A stretch of 64,000 nt of DNA from Pandoraea nosoerga (GTDB taxonomy: Bacteria > Pseudomonadota > Gammaproteobacteria > Burkholderiales > Burkholderiaceae), in contig NZ_CABPSC010000014.1 of assembly GCF_902459585.1 (NCBI RefSeq), positions 1 to 64,000 of the forward strand, read 5' to 3'. Positions 34,246 through 43,069 of the stretch are shown one piece after another. The translations under genes were made by a program, and so were the position numbers. The first letter of the stretch is position 1. Each line of letters begins with the position of its first letter. Under the pieces are notes generated by a model. It was not told the DNA's origin, made no database searches, and saw nothing but the letters and a program-made list of their open reading frames with translations.

Positions 34246-34743
34246 ATGAGCGCGGATTCACAGCAGCTCTACGATTTTTCGGTCAATACGCTCGCGGGCG
34301 AGACCGTCAGCCTGTCGCACTATCGCGGCAAGGTGCTGCTCATTGTCAATACGGCGAGCGAGTGCGGCTTCACGCCGCAGTACGCCGGCTTGCAGACGTT
34401 GTACGAACAACTGGGCCCGCGCGGGTTCGAGGTGCTCGCGTTTCCTTGCAACCAGTTCGGCAAGCAAGAGCCGGGCGATGCGCAGGCGATTCGCAGTTTC
34501 TGCGACCTGCGCTTTCACGTGACGTTTCCGATGTTCGCCAAGATCGACGTCAAAGGGCCGGACGCCGCGCCGCTATACCGGTATCTGACGCGCAAAAAGC
34601 GCGGCGTGCTGGGTACGAAGGCAATCAAGTGGAACTTCACGAAGTTTCTCGTCGACGCGTCGGGCAATGTGGTTGCGCGCTATGCGCCGACGGTCAAACC
34701 GGAAGCCATCCGGGCCGACATCGCGCGGCTGTTGCCGGCCTGA
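34246..34743 (+). CDS. glutathione peroxidase (thioredoxin-fold, Cys type)
   Basis: A 165-residue cytosolic peroxidase. The catalytic Cys is in 'NTASECGFTPQY' (40), with the Gln of 'AFPCNQFGKQEPG' and the Trp/Asn of 'KWNFTKFLVD' completing the site. It uses Cys, not selenocysteine. As in bacterial homologues, thioredoxin may be the actual reductant. The start is the ATG with a nearby CGGAG. Two near-copies of aggtgctaccccgg lie upstream at about 34131 and 34151. Confidence 0.95.
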   Translation: MSADSQQLYDFSVNTLAGETVSLSHYRGKVLLIVNTASECGFTPQYAGLQTLYEQLGPRGFEVLAFPCNQFGKQEPGDAQAIRSFCDLRFHVTFPMFAKIDVKGPDAAPLYRYLTRKKRGVLGTKAIKWNFTKFLVDASGNVVARYAPTVKPEAIRADIARLLPA

Positions 34744-34867
34744 GGCCGGCGCGGGTAGGGCGCGAACCTGGTCGCCGTGCCGTGAGCGCGGCGGCGGACG
34801 CCGGACCGCCGGAATGCGGCAGCCGCGCCACCGGGCAAGGCGCTCGATGTGGCAAGGACCGCGACGC

Positions 34868-35299
34868 TTAGCGTGCGGCCGATCTCCGCCATGCGAGCAA
34901 GCCGCGCCACACGCTCGCGAGCCACGTCGTCGTTCGCACCTCGGGTGCGGTGTCGTGACATGCGAGTTCCGCGCCATCTTCGCTCTCGATCAGCAGCCAG
35001 CCGGTCGTTTCGTTCACGTAGGCCGCACCGGCGCCCAGGGACATCGGCGCGGCCCACACCGTGGCGGCCAGCCATCGCGGCGCGGGCGTGAGCCGCGCGC
35101 GGCCCCTGCGCACGTGGAAGATCGCGCCTTCGCGGGCATACACGTGAAACGCCGCGCCGCGTGCGAGCGTGAGGCGCTGGGGCAGGGCGTCGTCGGCCGG
35201 ACCCGGGGCGCGCCGGCAGGCGCCGGCCGTCCAGATGCTCCGGACGCTCCGGGACAGACCAAAATCGTGGGAAACGAAGGGGATGGGGCGCTTTGACAT
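34868..35299 (-). CDS. DUF2917 family protein
   Basis: A 143-residue protein with a compact beta-rich core: 'LTLARGAAFHVYAREGAIFHVRRGRARLTPAPRWLAATVWAAPMSLGAGAAYVNETTGWLLIESEDGAEL'. This is the short cupin-like layout of DUF2917 proteins. The function is unknown. It is divergent from the MocR-type regulator, and the intervening region holds operator-like direct repeats, so it is a plausible regulated partner. The ATG at 35299 has a GGAGAG ribosome site. Confidence 0.65.
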   Translation of the reverse strand: MSKRPIPFVSHDFGLSRSVRSIWTAGACRRAPGPADDALPQRLTLARGAAFHVYAREGAIFHVRRGRARLTPAPRWLAATVWAAPMSLGAGAAYVNETTGWLLIESEDGAELACHDTAPEVRTTTWLASVWRGLLAWRRSAAR

Positions 35300-35405
35300 G
35301 AGGCTCTCCGGGCGTTGAACAGGTGAGTACAGCGTATCGACCGCACCAGCGCGCCGGTAGGCACACGGATCATGGCCTGCGCCCGTAACAGAGGGGCGTC
35401 CGGCG

Positions 35406-35446
35406 ATCTGTTACGATGCCGATTCACTGAATCTGTATCTGTTATG
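35406..35446 (+). promoter_or_regulatory. direct-repeat operator of the MocR regulator
   Basis: Two copies of ATCTGTTAYG (35406-35415 and 35437-35446) are 31 bp apart, about three helical turns, in the gap between the DUF2917 gene and the regulator gene. A related ATCTGTA lies between them. MocR/PdxR-type regulators bind such phased direct repeats. Confidence 0.5.
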
Positions 35447-35456
35447 GTCGAGTGCA

Positions 35457-37019
35457 ATGTCAGATGATCCGCGCATGGAAGCCGCCACCCCCCCCACCAC
35501 CCCCGCCGTCGCGCTGCCGCAGGCGTCGGCGGCGCTCAGCCGCGCCGCTGGATCCGCCGCCCAGGCGGCGCCCGGCGAGCGCACGCCGCTCTACCGCCAA
35601 CTCGCCGACCATTACCGCCGCGCCATCGAAGCCGGCACGCTGGCGCCCGGCGATCGCATGCCGAGCGTGCGCGTGCTGATGGATCGGCATCAGGTGAGCC
35701 TGTCGACGGCGCTGCAGACATGTCGTCACCTCGAAGCGCAGGGCGTGCTCGAAGCGCGGCCGCGCTCCGGGTACTTCGTGCGTACCCCGGCGCGTGCGAG
35801 CGTCGCGCTCGTCGCCGAGCCGCGCGAGTGGGTGCCCGATCTGGCGCAATACGTGGGCATCAACCAGCGGGTCTCGTCGATTCTTGCACGCGGTCTGCAG
35901 GCGAACATCAAGGTCAATCTGGCGGTGGCGCACGGCTCGGCGTCTCTCTACCCCGTCGCCGAATTGCGGCAAGCGACGATTCGCGCGTTGCGCGATCATC
36001 CGACGCTCTATGGCGAGCCGCCGCCCGGCGGCGGCGAACCGCGTTTTCGTGCGGTGCTCGCGAGGCGCGCCCTCGAAGCGCGCATGAGCATCAATCCCGA
36101 CGAGATCGTCGTCACGCACGGCTGTATCGAGGCGATCAATCTCGCGCTGCGGGCCGTCGCGGGCGCCGGCGACGTGGTCGCCGTCGAATCGCCCACTTAC
36201 TACGCGCTGCTGCAGACGCTCGAGAGCATGGGCATACGCGCGCTCGAGATCCCGACGAGTCCGCAGACGGGCATCTCCCTCGAGGCGCTCGACCTCGCGA
36301 GCCAGACCTACGACAACATCAAGGCCGTCATTGTCGTGCCGCACTTCCAGAACCCCCTGGGGTCGGTGATGCCGGACGCGCACAAGGCCCGTCTGGTGGC
36401 GTGGGCGGAGTCGCGCGGCATCGCCATCATCGAAGACGACACCTACGCGGCGCTCGGCGACGACGACAACATTCCGGCGGCAATTCGTTCGTGGGACAAC
36501 GGCGGCAATGTGATCCACTGCGCGTCGCTGCACAAGACCCTGGCGCCCGGCATGCGGCTCGGCTGGATTGCGGCCGGCAAGTGGCAAGGACGCGTGGAGA
36601 TGCTCAAGTATGCGCAGACGCGTCCCAATGAGGCGCTCGCGCAGATTGCCATGGGCGAATTCATGGACTCGCCGCGCTACGACCGGCATCTGCGCCGTCT
36701 GCGCGCGCAGTTGCGGGAGCACCGCGCCGCGATGGCCGACGCCATCGCCACGTATTTCCCGACCGGTACACGGCTGACGCTGCCTGCCGGCGGGCTGAGC
36801 CTGTGGGTCGAGATGCCTGGTGGCGTGAATTCGGAGCAGCTGTTCGACGCGGCGTTGGCCAAAGGCATTCGCGTGGCGCCGGGCAGCCTCTTCTCGAATT
36901 CGGCGCGCTACGATCACTTCTTGCGCGTGAACGGCGGCCAGCCGTTCACGCGTGAGGTCGAGCGCGCGGTGCGCACGCTCGCGAGCGAAGTCGCGCGTCT
37001 GCTCGACGCCAAACGGTGA
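35457..37019 (+). CDS. MocR/PdxR-type transcriptional regulator (GntR HTH fused to aminotransferase)
   Basis: A 520-residue protein. After a Pro/Ala-rich N-terminus comes a GntR winged HTH ('PLYRQLADHYRRAIEAGTLAPGDRMPSVRVLMDRHQVSLSTALQTCRHLEAQGVLEARPRSGYFV', about 44-108). A fold-type I aminotransferase domain follows with 'VAVESPTYYALLQTLE', 'VVPHFQNPLGSVMP' and the PLP Lys in 'CASLHKTLAPGMRLGWI' (about 361). The domain senses PLP or an amino acid rather than acting as an enzyme. It ends 1 bp from the convergent glcE stop and may control itself and the divergent DUF2917 gene. Confidence 0.92.
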   Translation: MSDDPRMEAATPPTTPAVALPQASAALSRAAGSAAQAAPGERTPLYRQLADHYRRAIEAGTLAPGDRMPSVRVLMDRHQVSLSTALQTCRHLEAQGVLEARPRSGYFVRTPARASVALVAEPREWVPDLAQYVGINQRVSSILARGLQANIKVNLAVAHGSASLYPVAELRQATIRALRDHPTLYGEPPPGGGEPRFRAVLARRALEARMSINPDEIVVTHGCIEAINLALRAVAGAGDVVAVESPTYYALLQTLESMGIRALEIPTSPQTGISLEALDLASQTYDNIKAVIVVPHFQNPLGSVMPDAHKARLVAWAESRGIAIIEDDTYAALGDDDNIPAAIRSWDNGGNVIHCASLHKTLAPGMRLGWIAAGKWQGRVEMLKYAQTRPNEALAQIAMGEFMDSPRYDRHLRRLRAQLREHRAAMADAIATYFPTGTRLTLPAGGLSLWVEMPGGVNSEQLFDAALAKGIRVAPGSLFSNSARYDHFLRVNGGQPFTREVERAVRTLASEVARLLDAKR

Positions 37020-37020
37020 G

Positions 37021-38193
37021 TCAGAACTCCGGGTACATCCGTCCCGGATTGAAGATGCCCGCCGGATCGAAGACCGATTTCAGGTTGCGGTGAATGCGCA
37101 TGACAGGCGCCGGCAACGGCGTGAACACGCTCACGCCGGGCTCGCCGTAGCGAAAGAGCGTGGCGTGGCCGCCGTCCTGCCTCGCGGCCGAGCGCACGAT
37201 TTGTGCGTCGGCGTCGGTGATCCACCAGCGTTGCGCGCCGCCCCATTCGATCAGTTGTTTGCCCGGCAGGCGATGCGGTTCGGCCGTCGACGGCACCGCC
37301 AAACGCCATAGCGCTTGCCCCGGCCCCGCATCGGCGAAGAAGTTGTCGGTCTGCTCGCGGATCGCGTGCCAGAACTTCGCGGCGTGAATCGCATCGACCA
37401 GTTCGCCCCCCATCTTCACGCGCGCCGCCTTGATCGCCGCCGATGCGCCGGCGAGCCGGATGACCAGCAAATCGCTGCGCCAGGCGCTGCCCGTGATCGG
37501 CAGCGGCTGTCCGCCCCATTCGTTGAGCTTGCGCACGGCGTCGACGGCGTTCATCTCGAACTGCAGGGTGAGTTCGGCAAACGGCTGCGGCAACACCTTG
37601 AGCGAGACTTCGAGAATGAGACCCAGTGTGCCCAGCGATCCCGCGAGCATGCGCGAGACGTCGTAGCCGGCAACGTTTTTCATGACCTGACCGCCGAAGT
37701 TCAGCACGTGCCCGCGCCCGTCCATGAGCTTCGCGCCGAGCACGAAGTCGCGTACCGATCCGACAGCGCTGCGCCGTGGCCCCGCCAGGCCGGCGGCCAC
37801 GGCGCCACCGATCGTAGCGCCCGGGCCGAAATAGGGCGGCTCGAATGGCAGCAACTGATTGCGTTCGGCAAGCGCGGCCTCCACGTCGGCGAGCGGCGTG
37901 CCGCAGCGCGCCGTGATGACGAGTTCGGCCGGATCGTAAGCGACGATGCCGCGGTAGGCGCGCGTGTCGAGCACATCGCCCACGCGTTGCTGCCCGTACC
38001 AGGCCTTGGTGCCGCCACCGCGCAATTGCAGTGGCGTGCGGCGCGCGGTGGCCTGCTCGATGATCGTGCGAAAGCGCTCGAGCGTCTCCTTTGGCGAAAC
38101 CGCGGGCGCGGCCGCGACCGATGCGCACGACGGTGTGGGGGAGTCCGGGGCGAGCGAGGCGCCCGGCGAGATGGGTGGGGTGGTGTCGGTCAT
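37021..38193 (-). CDS. glcE: glycolate oxidase FAD-binding subunit
   Basis: A 390-residue FAD-binding (PCMH-type) subunit of glycolate oxidase. It has 'RTPLQLRGGGTKAWYGQ', 'GPGATIGGAVAAGLAGPRRSAVGSVRDFVLGAKLMDGRGHVLNFGGQVMKNVAGYDVSRMLAGSLGTLGLILEVSLKVLP' and the C-terminal 'NLKSVFDPAGIFNPGRMYPEF'. Its ATG shares a base with the stop of the channel gene (TGATG). The expected iron-sulfur partner glcF is not downstream: the next gene is the convergent MocR gene. Confidence 0.93.
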   Translation of the reverse strand: MTDTTPPISPGASLAPDSPTPSCASVAAAPAVSPKETLERFRTIIEQATARRTPLQLRGGGTKAWYGQQRVGDVLDTRAYRGIVAYDPAELVITARCGTPLADVEAALAERNQLLPFEPPYFGPGATIGGAVAAGLAGPRRSAVGSVRDFVLGAKLMDGRGHVLNFGGQVMKNVAGYDVSRMLAGSLGTLGLILEVSLKVLPQPFAELTLQFEMNAVDAVRKLNEWGGQPLPITGSAWRSDLLVIRLAGASAAIKAARVKMGGELVDAIHAAKFWHAIREQTDNFFADAGPGQALWRLAVPSTAEPHRLPGKQLIEWGGAQRWWITDADAQIVRSAARQDGGHATLFRYGEPGVSVFTPLPAPVMRIHRNLKSVFDPAGIFNPGRMYPEF

Positions 38194-39062
38194 CAGCTCG
38201 GTTCCGGCGGCGGTGGCATGTCGGATTGATAGGGCCCCAATTCGCTACCGCAATGCTTGCAGTAACTCGCGTCGGGATCGTGACCTTCGGTGTGGCATTG
38301 CGCGCAGGTGCGCGTGGTAATCGTTCTCTTGCGCATGACCGAGTGGATCTCGGCGCCCATGATGCCGGTCGGAATGGCGATCACGCTGTAGCCGAGCAGC
38401 ATCACGAAGCCGGTGATCGCCTTGCCCAGGCCGGTGACCGGCACCACGTCGCCGTAACCGGTCGTCGTGAGCGTGACGATGGCCCAGTAGATGCCCACCG
38501 GTATGCTCGTGAAGCCGTGCTGCGGCCCTTCGATGATGTGCATGAGCGTGCCGAAGATCACCACGATGATCGAGATGAAGCCGAGAAACACGAGGATCTT
38601 GCGGCGCGCGTTGTACAGCGCAATGCTCAGGATCCCGGCTTCGTTCACGTAGGCTGTGAGCTTTAGGATCCGGAACGCGCGCATCAGCCGCAGCAGACGC
38701 ACGTCGATCAGCCCATGCAGTTCGGGCACGAGAATCGCGAGATAGGTGGGCAGGATCGCGAGCAGATCGATGATGCCGTAGAACGAGAGCGCATAGCGCA
38801 CCGGCCGGTGCGCGCACAGCAGGCGGGCAATGTACTCGGCCGTGAACAGCAGCGTGAAGAACCATTCGAGAATGGCCATCGGCAACGCCGCCGTGTTCTG
38901 TACGGACGGGATGCTCGAGACGACCACCGTCAGCACCGACAGGATGATGGCGATCAGCAGGGCGATGTCGAACAGCCGCCCCTCGCGCGTATCGGCCTCG
39001 AAGATGATGATGTAAAGCCGCTGCCGCCAGTCGTGCGGCAGCCATTCCGACAGCCCGCGCAT
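38193..39062 (-). CDS. voltage-gated-type potassium channel with zinc-ribbon tail
   Basis: A 289-residue six-TM ion channel. S1-S4 include the Arg-rich S4 'LIDVRLLRLMRAFRILKLTAYVNEAG', and the pore carries the K+ selectivity filter in 'TLTTTGYGDVVPVTGLGKAITG' (about 200). The cytoplasmic tail ends in a zinc ribbon, 'CAQC' and 'CKHC' 14 residues apart, which is unusual for this family. It sits inside the glycolate oxidase operon, 1 bp after glcD and overlapping glcE. Confidence 0.92.
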   Translation of the reverse strand: MRGLSEWLPHDWRQRLYIIIFEADTREGRLFDIALLIAIILSVLTVVVSSIPSVQNTAALPMAILEWFFTLLFTAEYIARLLCAHRPVRYALSFYGIIDLLAILPTYLAILVPELHGLIDVRLLRLMRAFRILKLTAYVNEAGILSIALYNARRKILVFLGFISIIVVIFGTLMHIIEGPQHGFTSIPVGIYWAIVTLTTTGYGDVVPVTGLGKAITGFVMLLGYSVIAIPTGIMGAEIHSVMRKRTITTRTCAQCHTEGHDPDASYCKHCGSELGPYQSDMPPPPEPS

Positions 39063-39063
39063 G

Positions 39064-40665
39064 TCAGAACCTCGGCAGATCGGGGTGGGGCAGCAGGCCG
39101 CCGCGCACGTGGAGCTTGCCGTACTCGGCGCAGCGCGCCCGCGTCGGGATGCCCTTGTCCGGATTGAGCAATCCGACCGGATCGAACGCGCGCTTCACGC
39201 CGAAGAATGCGTCGCGCTCCTCGGGCGAGAACTGCACGCACATCGAGTTGATCTTCTCGATGCCCACGCCATGCTCGCCGGTGATCGTGCCGCCGAGCTC
39301 GACGCAGGCTTCCAGAATGTCGCTGCCGAACGCTTCGGCCCGGCGCCACTCGTCGCGATCGTTGCCATTGAACAGAATGAGCGGATGCATGTTGCCGTCT
39401 CCCGCGTGAAAGACGTTAATACAGCGCAATCCGTACTGTTGTTCCATACTTTCGATGCGTTTGAGTAACGTCCCAATCGCACGGCGTGGAATGGTGCCGT
39501 CCATGCAGTAGTAGTCCGGCGAGATGCGTCCGGCGGCAGGAAACGCGTTCTTTCGGCCCGACCAGAAGCGCAGTCGTTCCTCTTCACTGCGAGAGATCTG
39601 CAGACGCGTTGCCCCGGACGTGCGCAGCACGTGCGAGATGCGCATGATCTCTTCGGCCACCTCTTCGGGCGTGCCGTCCGACTCGCACAGCAGGATGGCC
39701 GCGGCATCGAGATCGTAGCCGGCATGCACGAATTCCTCGACGGCCTGCGTGGCGGGCTTGTCCATCATCTCCAGTCCGGCGGGGATGATGCCGGCGGCGA
39801 TAATCGCGGCCACGGCGTTGCCGCCCGTCTCAACATCGTCGAAGCTCGCCATGATGACTTGCGCCGTCTGCGCTTTGGGCACCAGCCTGACGGTGATTTC
39901 GGTTACTACGCCGAACATCCCCTCGCTGCCGATGAACACCGAGAGCAGATCGAGACCCGGTGCATCGGGCCCGAGCGAGCCGAACTCGATGGCCTCGCCC
40001 GACATGGTGATCGCGCGCACGCGCAGCACGTTATGCACCGTGAGGCCGTACTTCAGGCAGTGCACGCCGCCGGAGTTTTCCGCGATGTTGCCGCCGATGG
40101 TGCAGGCGATTTGCGAGGACGGGTCCGGTGCGTAATACAGGCCGTAAGGCGCAGCGGCGTCCGAGATCGCGAGATTGCGAACGCCGGGCTGCACCGTTGC
40201 CGTGCGCGCATAAGGATCGATCTCGATGATCTTCTTGAACTTCGCGAGCGAGAGCACCAGGCCCTCGGCCATCGGCATTGCACCGCCCGACAGGCTGGTG
40301 CCGGCGCCGCGCGGCACGACGGGGATGCCGAGTTGATGACAGGCCTGCAAAATGCGCTGGACCTGCGACTCCGTCTCGGGCAGCACCACTGCCAGCGGCA
40401 CGCGACGATACGCGGCCAGGCCATCGCACTCGTATGGCGTGGTGTCCTCGCGGCGATGCAGGATGCAGTGGGGCGGCAGGATTTGTGCGAGCGCGTCGAG
40501 CAACTGCCGCTGCCGTGCTTCCAGGACGCGGGTGGCGTCGGCGCTTTCGTTCGCTGTGCCCGCCGTGCCCGCCGCAGCCGCCGAGGGTGCGGCGCCGGCG
40601 TGGCCCGCGGCCGTGCCCGCCTGAAGCGCGCTGGAGGGTCCTTGCGAGGTGACGGGCGCGTTCAT
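39064..40665 (-). CDS. glcD: glycolate oxidase, GlcD subunit
   Basis: A 533-residue FAD-linked oxidase with a low-complexity Ala/Gly-rich N-terminal extension of about 45 residues not usual in GlcD. The FAD-binding domain contains 'VVPRGAGTSLSGGAMPMAEG' and 'IGGNIAENSGGVHCLKYGLTVHNVLRVRAITMSG'. The C-terminal FAD-oxidase domain has 'NVFHAGDGNMHPLILFNGND' and 'GGTITGEHGVGIEKINSM'. It oxidises glycolate to glyoxylate with GlcE and GlcF. It lies 7 bp after the LDHD-like gene. Confidence 0.93.
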   Translation of the reverse strand: MNAPVTSQGPSSALQAGTAAGHAGAAPSAAAAGTAGTANESADATRVLEARQRQLLDALAQILPPHCILHRREDTTPYECDGLAAYRRVPLAVVLPETESQVQRILQACHQLGIPVVPRGAGTSLSGGAMPMAEGLVLSLAKFKKIIEIDPYARTATVQPGVRNLAISDAAAPYGLYYAPDPSSQIACTIGGNIAENSGGVHCLKYGLTVHNVLRVRAITMSGEAIEFGSLGPDAPGLDLLSVFIGSEGMFGVVTEITVRLVPKAQTAQVIMASFDDVETGGNAVAAIIAAGIIPAGLEMMDKPATQAVEEFVHAGYDLDAAAILLCESDGTPEEVAEEIMRISHVLRTSGATRLQISRSEEERLRFWSGRKNAFPAAGRISPDYYCMDGTIPRRAIGTLLKRIESMEQQYGLRCINVFHAGDGNMHPLILFNGNDRDEWRRAEAFGSDILEACVELGGTITGEHGVGIEKINSMCVQFSPEERDAFFGVKRAFDPVGLLNPDKGIPTRARCAEYGKLHVRGGLLPHPDLPRF

Positions 40666-40672
40666 GCGGCCC

Positions 40673-42094
40673 TCAGCCCGCCGGGCGCAACCGGAAAATC
40701 TTGCCCGGATTGAGCAGGTTGTGCGGATCGAGCGACGTCTTGATCGCGCGCATCACGTCGATGGCGTCCTCGCCGTGTTCGGTCACGAGAAAGTCCATCT
40801 TGTGCAGCCCTACGCCGTGTTCGCCGGTGCACGTGCCGCCCATGCGAATCGCGCGCTCGACGATGCGCTGGTTGAGCCGTTCGGCCTCCGCGATTTCTTC
40901 GGGCTTGTCCGGGTCGATCAGGATCGCCACGTGGAAGTTGCCGTCGCCCACATGGCCCACGATCGGACAGGGCAGGCTCGACGCACGCAGGTCTTGCTCG
41001 GTCTCGCCGACGCACTCGGCCAGACGCGATATCGGCACGCACACGTCCGTCGTCACGGCGCGGCAGCCCGGCTTGAGCTGCAGCATGGCGAAGTACGCGC
41101 TGTGGCGTGCGCTCCAGAGGCGATTGCGGTCTTCGGTGCGAGTGGCCCATTCGAAGCCGGTGCCACCGTTTTCCCTGGCGAGCATCTCCACCGTCTCCGC
41201 CTGTTCCTTCACGCCGGCGTCGCTGCCGTGGAATTCGAAGAACAGCGTTTGCGTTTCGGGCAGTTCGAGCTTCGAATGCTTGTTGATGGCGCGCACGGCC
41301 AGCGCGTCCACGAACTCCACGCGCGCCACCGGCACACCGAGCTGAATCGTCTGGATGACGCAGTTCACGGCGTCCGTCATGCTCGGGAACGAGCAGATCG
41401 CCGCCGACACGGCTTCGGGCTGCGGATACAGGCGCACCGTGGCTTCGGTGATGACGCCCAGCGTGCCTTCGCTGCCGACGAAAAGACGCGTGAGGTCGTA
41501 GCCCGCCGACGACTTGCGGGCGCGCGTGCCCGTGTGGATCACGCGGCCGTCGGCGAGGACGACCGTCAGTGCGAGGACGTTCTCGCGCATCGTGCCGTAG
41601 CGCACGGCATTGGTGCCGGACGCGCGCGTGGCGCACATGCCGCCGATGCTCGCATCCGCGCCCGGATCGATCGGGAAGAACAGTCCGGTGTCGCGCAGGG
41701 CCTCGTTGAGCGCCTTGCGCGAGATGCCGGGCTGCACGGTAACCGTCAGGTCCTCGGCGTTGATCGAGACGATCTGGTTCATCTCCGAGAGGTCGAGCGA
41801 CAGCCCACCCTCGACGGCGAGCAGATGCCCCTCGAGCGAGGAGCCGGCGCCATACGGAATGATGGGCACGTCGTATCGGGCGCACAGTTTGACGATCTGC
41901 GAGACCTCTTCGGTGCTGTGCGCGAACGCGACCGCATCGGGAAGCATGGGATCGAACGGAGATTCGTCGCGGCCGTGATGCTCGCGCAGCGCGTCCTTGG
42001 TGCTGATGCGCTCGCCCAGCAGGGCTTGCAACTCGCTCAGTAGCGCGTCGGGGAACGGACGCCTTGCAGCGAACGGCAGATGGGGGTGATTCAC
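40673..42094 (-). CDS. FAD-dependent D-lactate dehydrogenase (LDHD-like)
   Basis: A 473-residue FAD-binding oxidoreductase of the same superfamily as GlcD but with the D-lactate/2-hydroxyacid dehydrogenase signature 'IIPYGAGSSLEGHLLAVEGG' (about 80-100). The flavin site is 'GGMCATRASGTNAVRYGTMRENVLALTVVLADGRVI', and the C-terminus has 'IVGHVGDGNFHVAILIDPD' and 'GGTCTGEHGVGLHKMDFL'. The start is a GTG at 42094 with AAGGAG 7 bp upstream. It is the first gene of the operon LDHD-glcD-channel-glcE. The substrate could be D-lactate or another 2-hydroxy acid. Confidence 0.9.
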   Translation of the reverse strand: MNHPHLPFAARRPFPDALLSELQALLGERISTKDALREHHGRDESPFDPMLPDAVAFAHSTEEVSQIVKLCARYDVPIIPYGAGSSLEGHLLAVEGGLSLDLSEMNQIVSINAEDLTVTVQPGISRKALNEALRDTGLFFPIDPGADASIGGMCATRASGTNAVRYGTMRENVLALTVVLADGRVIHTGTRARKSSAGYDLTRLFVGSEGTLGVITEATVRLYPQPEAVSAAICSFPSMTDAVNCVIQTIQLGVPVARVEFVDALAVRAINKHSKLELPETQTLFFEFHGSDAGVKEQAETVEMLARENGGTGFEWATRTEDRNRLWSARHSAYFAMLQLKPGCRAVTTDVCVPISRLAECVGETEQDLRASSLPCPIVGHVGDGNFHVAILIDPDKPEEIAEAERLNQRIVERAIRMGGTCTGEHGVGLHKMDFLVTEHGEDAIDVMRAIKTSLDPHNLLNPGKIFRLRPAG

Positions 42095-42422
42095 GGCTTT
42101 CTCCTTCGGGTCTCCGGGGCCAGCGCCGTCAGGCGGTGGCGCGCTCCATATCGGGCGGGGTCTCGGACACGCCATGGCGCGCCCCTGACACCTCATGAGC
42201 GGGGATTTTACGCCGTGACGGCGTTTTTCCCCACCCTTTGCGTCATATCATACGGACTTGCCGCGCCAGCGCGCCATCGGAATTGCCCGAAAAATGGGCA
42301 GCCGCGCGCCGGCCGGTCAATGTCAACCAGGCACGGCAAGCGGTCCCGGTGGCCGGCATCGGGCGCCGGCGGGCCGCACGGGCCGCATGTGCCGCATGTG
42401 TCGCAAGGGCAGGTATCGGAAG
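42095..42422. other. divergent region between the oxidase operon and the adenosyltransferase gene
   Basis: This 328-bp gene-free region contains a short inverted repeat CGCCGTGACGGCG (42211-42223) followed by TTTTT on the plus strand and, read leftward, by TAAAAT, which may be a -10 element of the leftward operon. An AT-rich stretch at 42240-42255 may serve the rightward gene. Confidence 0.4.
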
Positions 42423-42986
42423 ATGGGTAATCGTTTGAGCAAGATCGTCACGCGCACGGGCGACGGCGGCAAGACCGGCCTCGGGGACGGCGCGCGGGTG
42501 GACAAATCCAGTGCGCGCATCGTCGCCATCGGCGAGATCGATGAAACGAATTCGCATATCGGCGTGTTGCTGTGCGAAGCGCTGCCGGAAGACATCCGCG
42601 CGCTGCTGCTCGACATCCAGCACGATCTGTTCGATCTCGGCGGCGAACTGAGCATGCCGCGTCACACGCTGCTTGGCGAGGCCCAGGTGGCCAAGCTCGA
42701 CGATTGGCTCGCACGGCTCAATGCCGATCTGCCGCCGCTGCGCGAGTTCATCCTGCCCGGCGGCACGCGTGCCGCGGCGCTCGCCCATGTGGTGCGTACC
42801 GTGACGCGCCGGGCCGAGCGGGCGATGGTGGCGCTTGGCGCCGAAGAGACGGTGGGGCCCGCCCCGCGTCAGTACATCAATCGGCTGTCCGACCTGATGT
42901 TCGTGCTCGCCCGGGTACTCAACCATGCGGGCGGCGGCGCTGACGTGCTCTGGCAGCGCGCTCGCGCCGGCAACGCCGCGGGCTGA
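42423..42986 (+). CDS. cob(I)yrinic acid a,c-diamide / corrinoid adenosyltransferase, PduO type
   Basis: A 187-residue cytosolic enzyme that transfers the adenosyl group of ATP to cob(I)alamin. The ATP-binding N-terminus 'MGNRLSKIVTRTGDGGKTGLGDGARVDKSSARIVAIGEIDETNSHIGVLL' and 'REFILPGGTRAAALAHVVRTVTRRAERAMVAL', 'QYINRLSDLMFVLARVLN' are characteristic of the PduO family. The start is the ATG at 42423. It is a stand-alone gene with no B12-dependent enzyme nearby. Confidence 0.93.
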   Translation: MGNRLSKIVTRTGDGGKTGLGDGARVDKSSARIVAIGEIDETNSHIGVLLCEALPEDIRALLLDIQHDLFDLGGELSMPRHTLLGEAQVAKLDDWLARLNADLPPLREFILPGGTRAAALAHVVRTVTRRAERAMVALGAEETVGPAPRQYINRLSDLMFVLARVLNHAGGGADVLWQRARAGNAAG

Positions 42987-43069
42987 CCGCGCACGGGCGT
43001 TCGCGCCGCACCCGCGCTCGGGTCCGCTCGGGTCGTTTGCCGGCGGCGGTGCACCGGCATGAGCGCCGC

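Noticed and set aside
42211-42229. CGCCGTGACGGCG followed by TTTTT as a terminator
   Set aside because: It lies between two divergent genes with nothing upstream to terminate on that strand and has only a 5-bp stem. It is more likely part of a promoter or operator.
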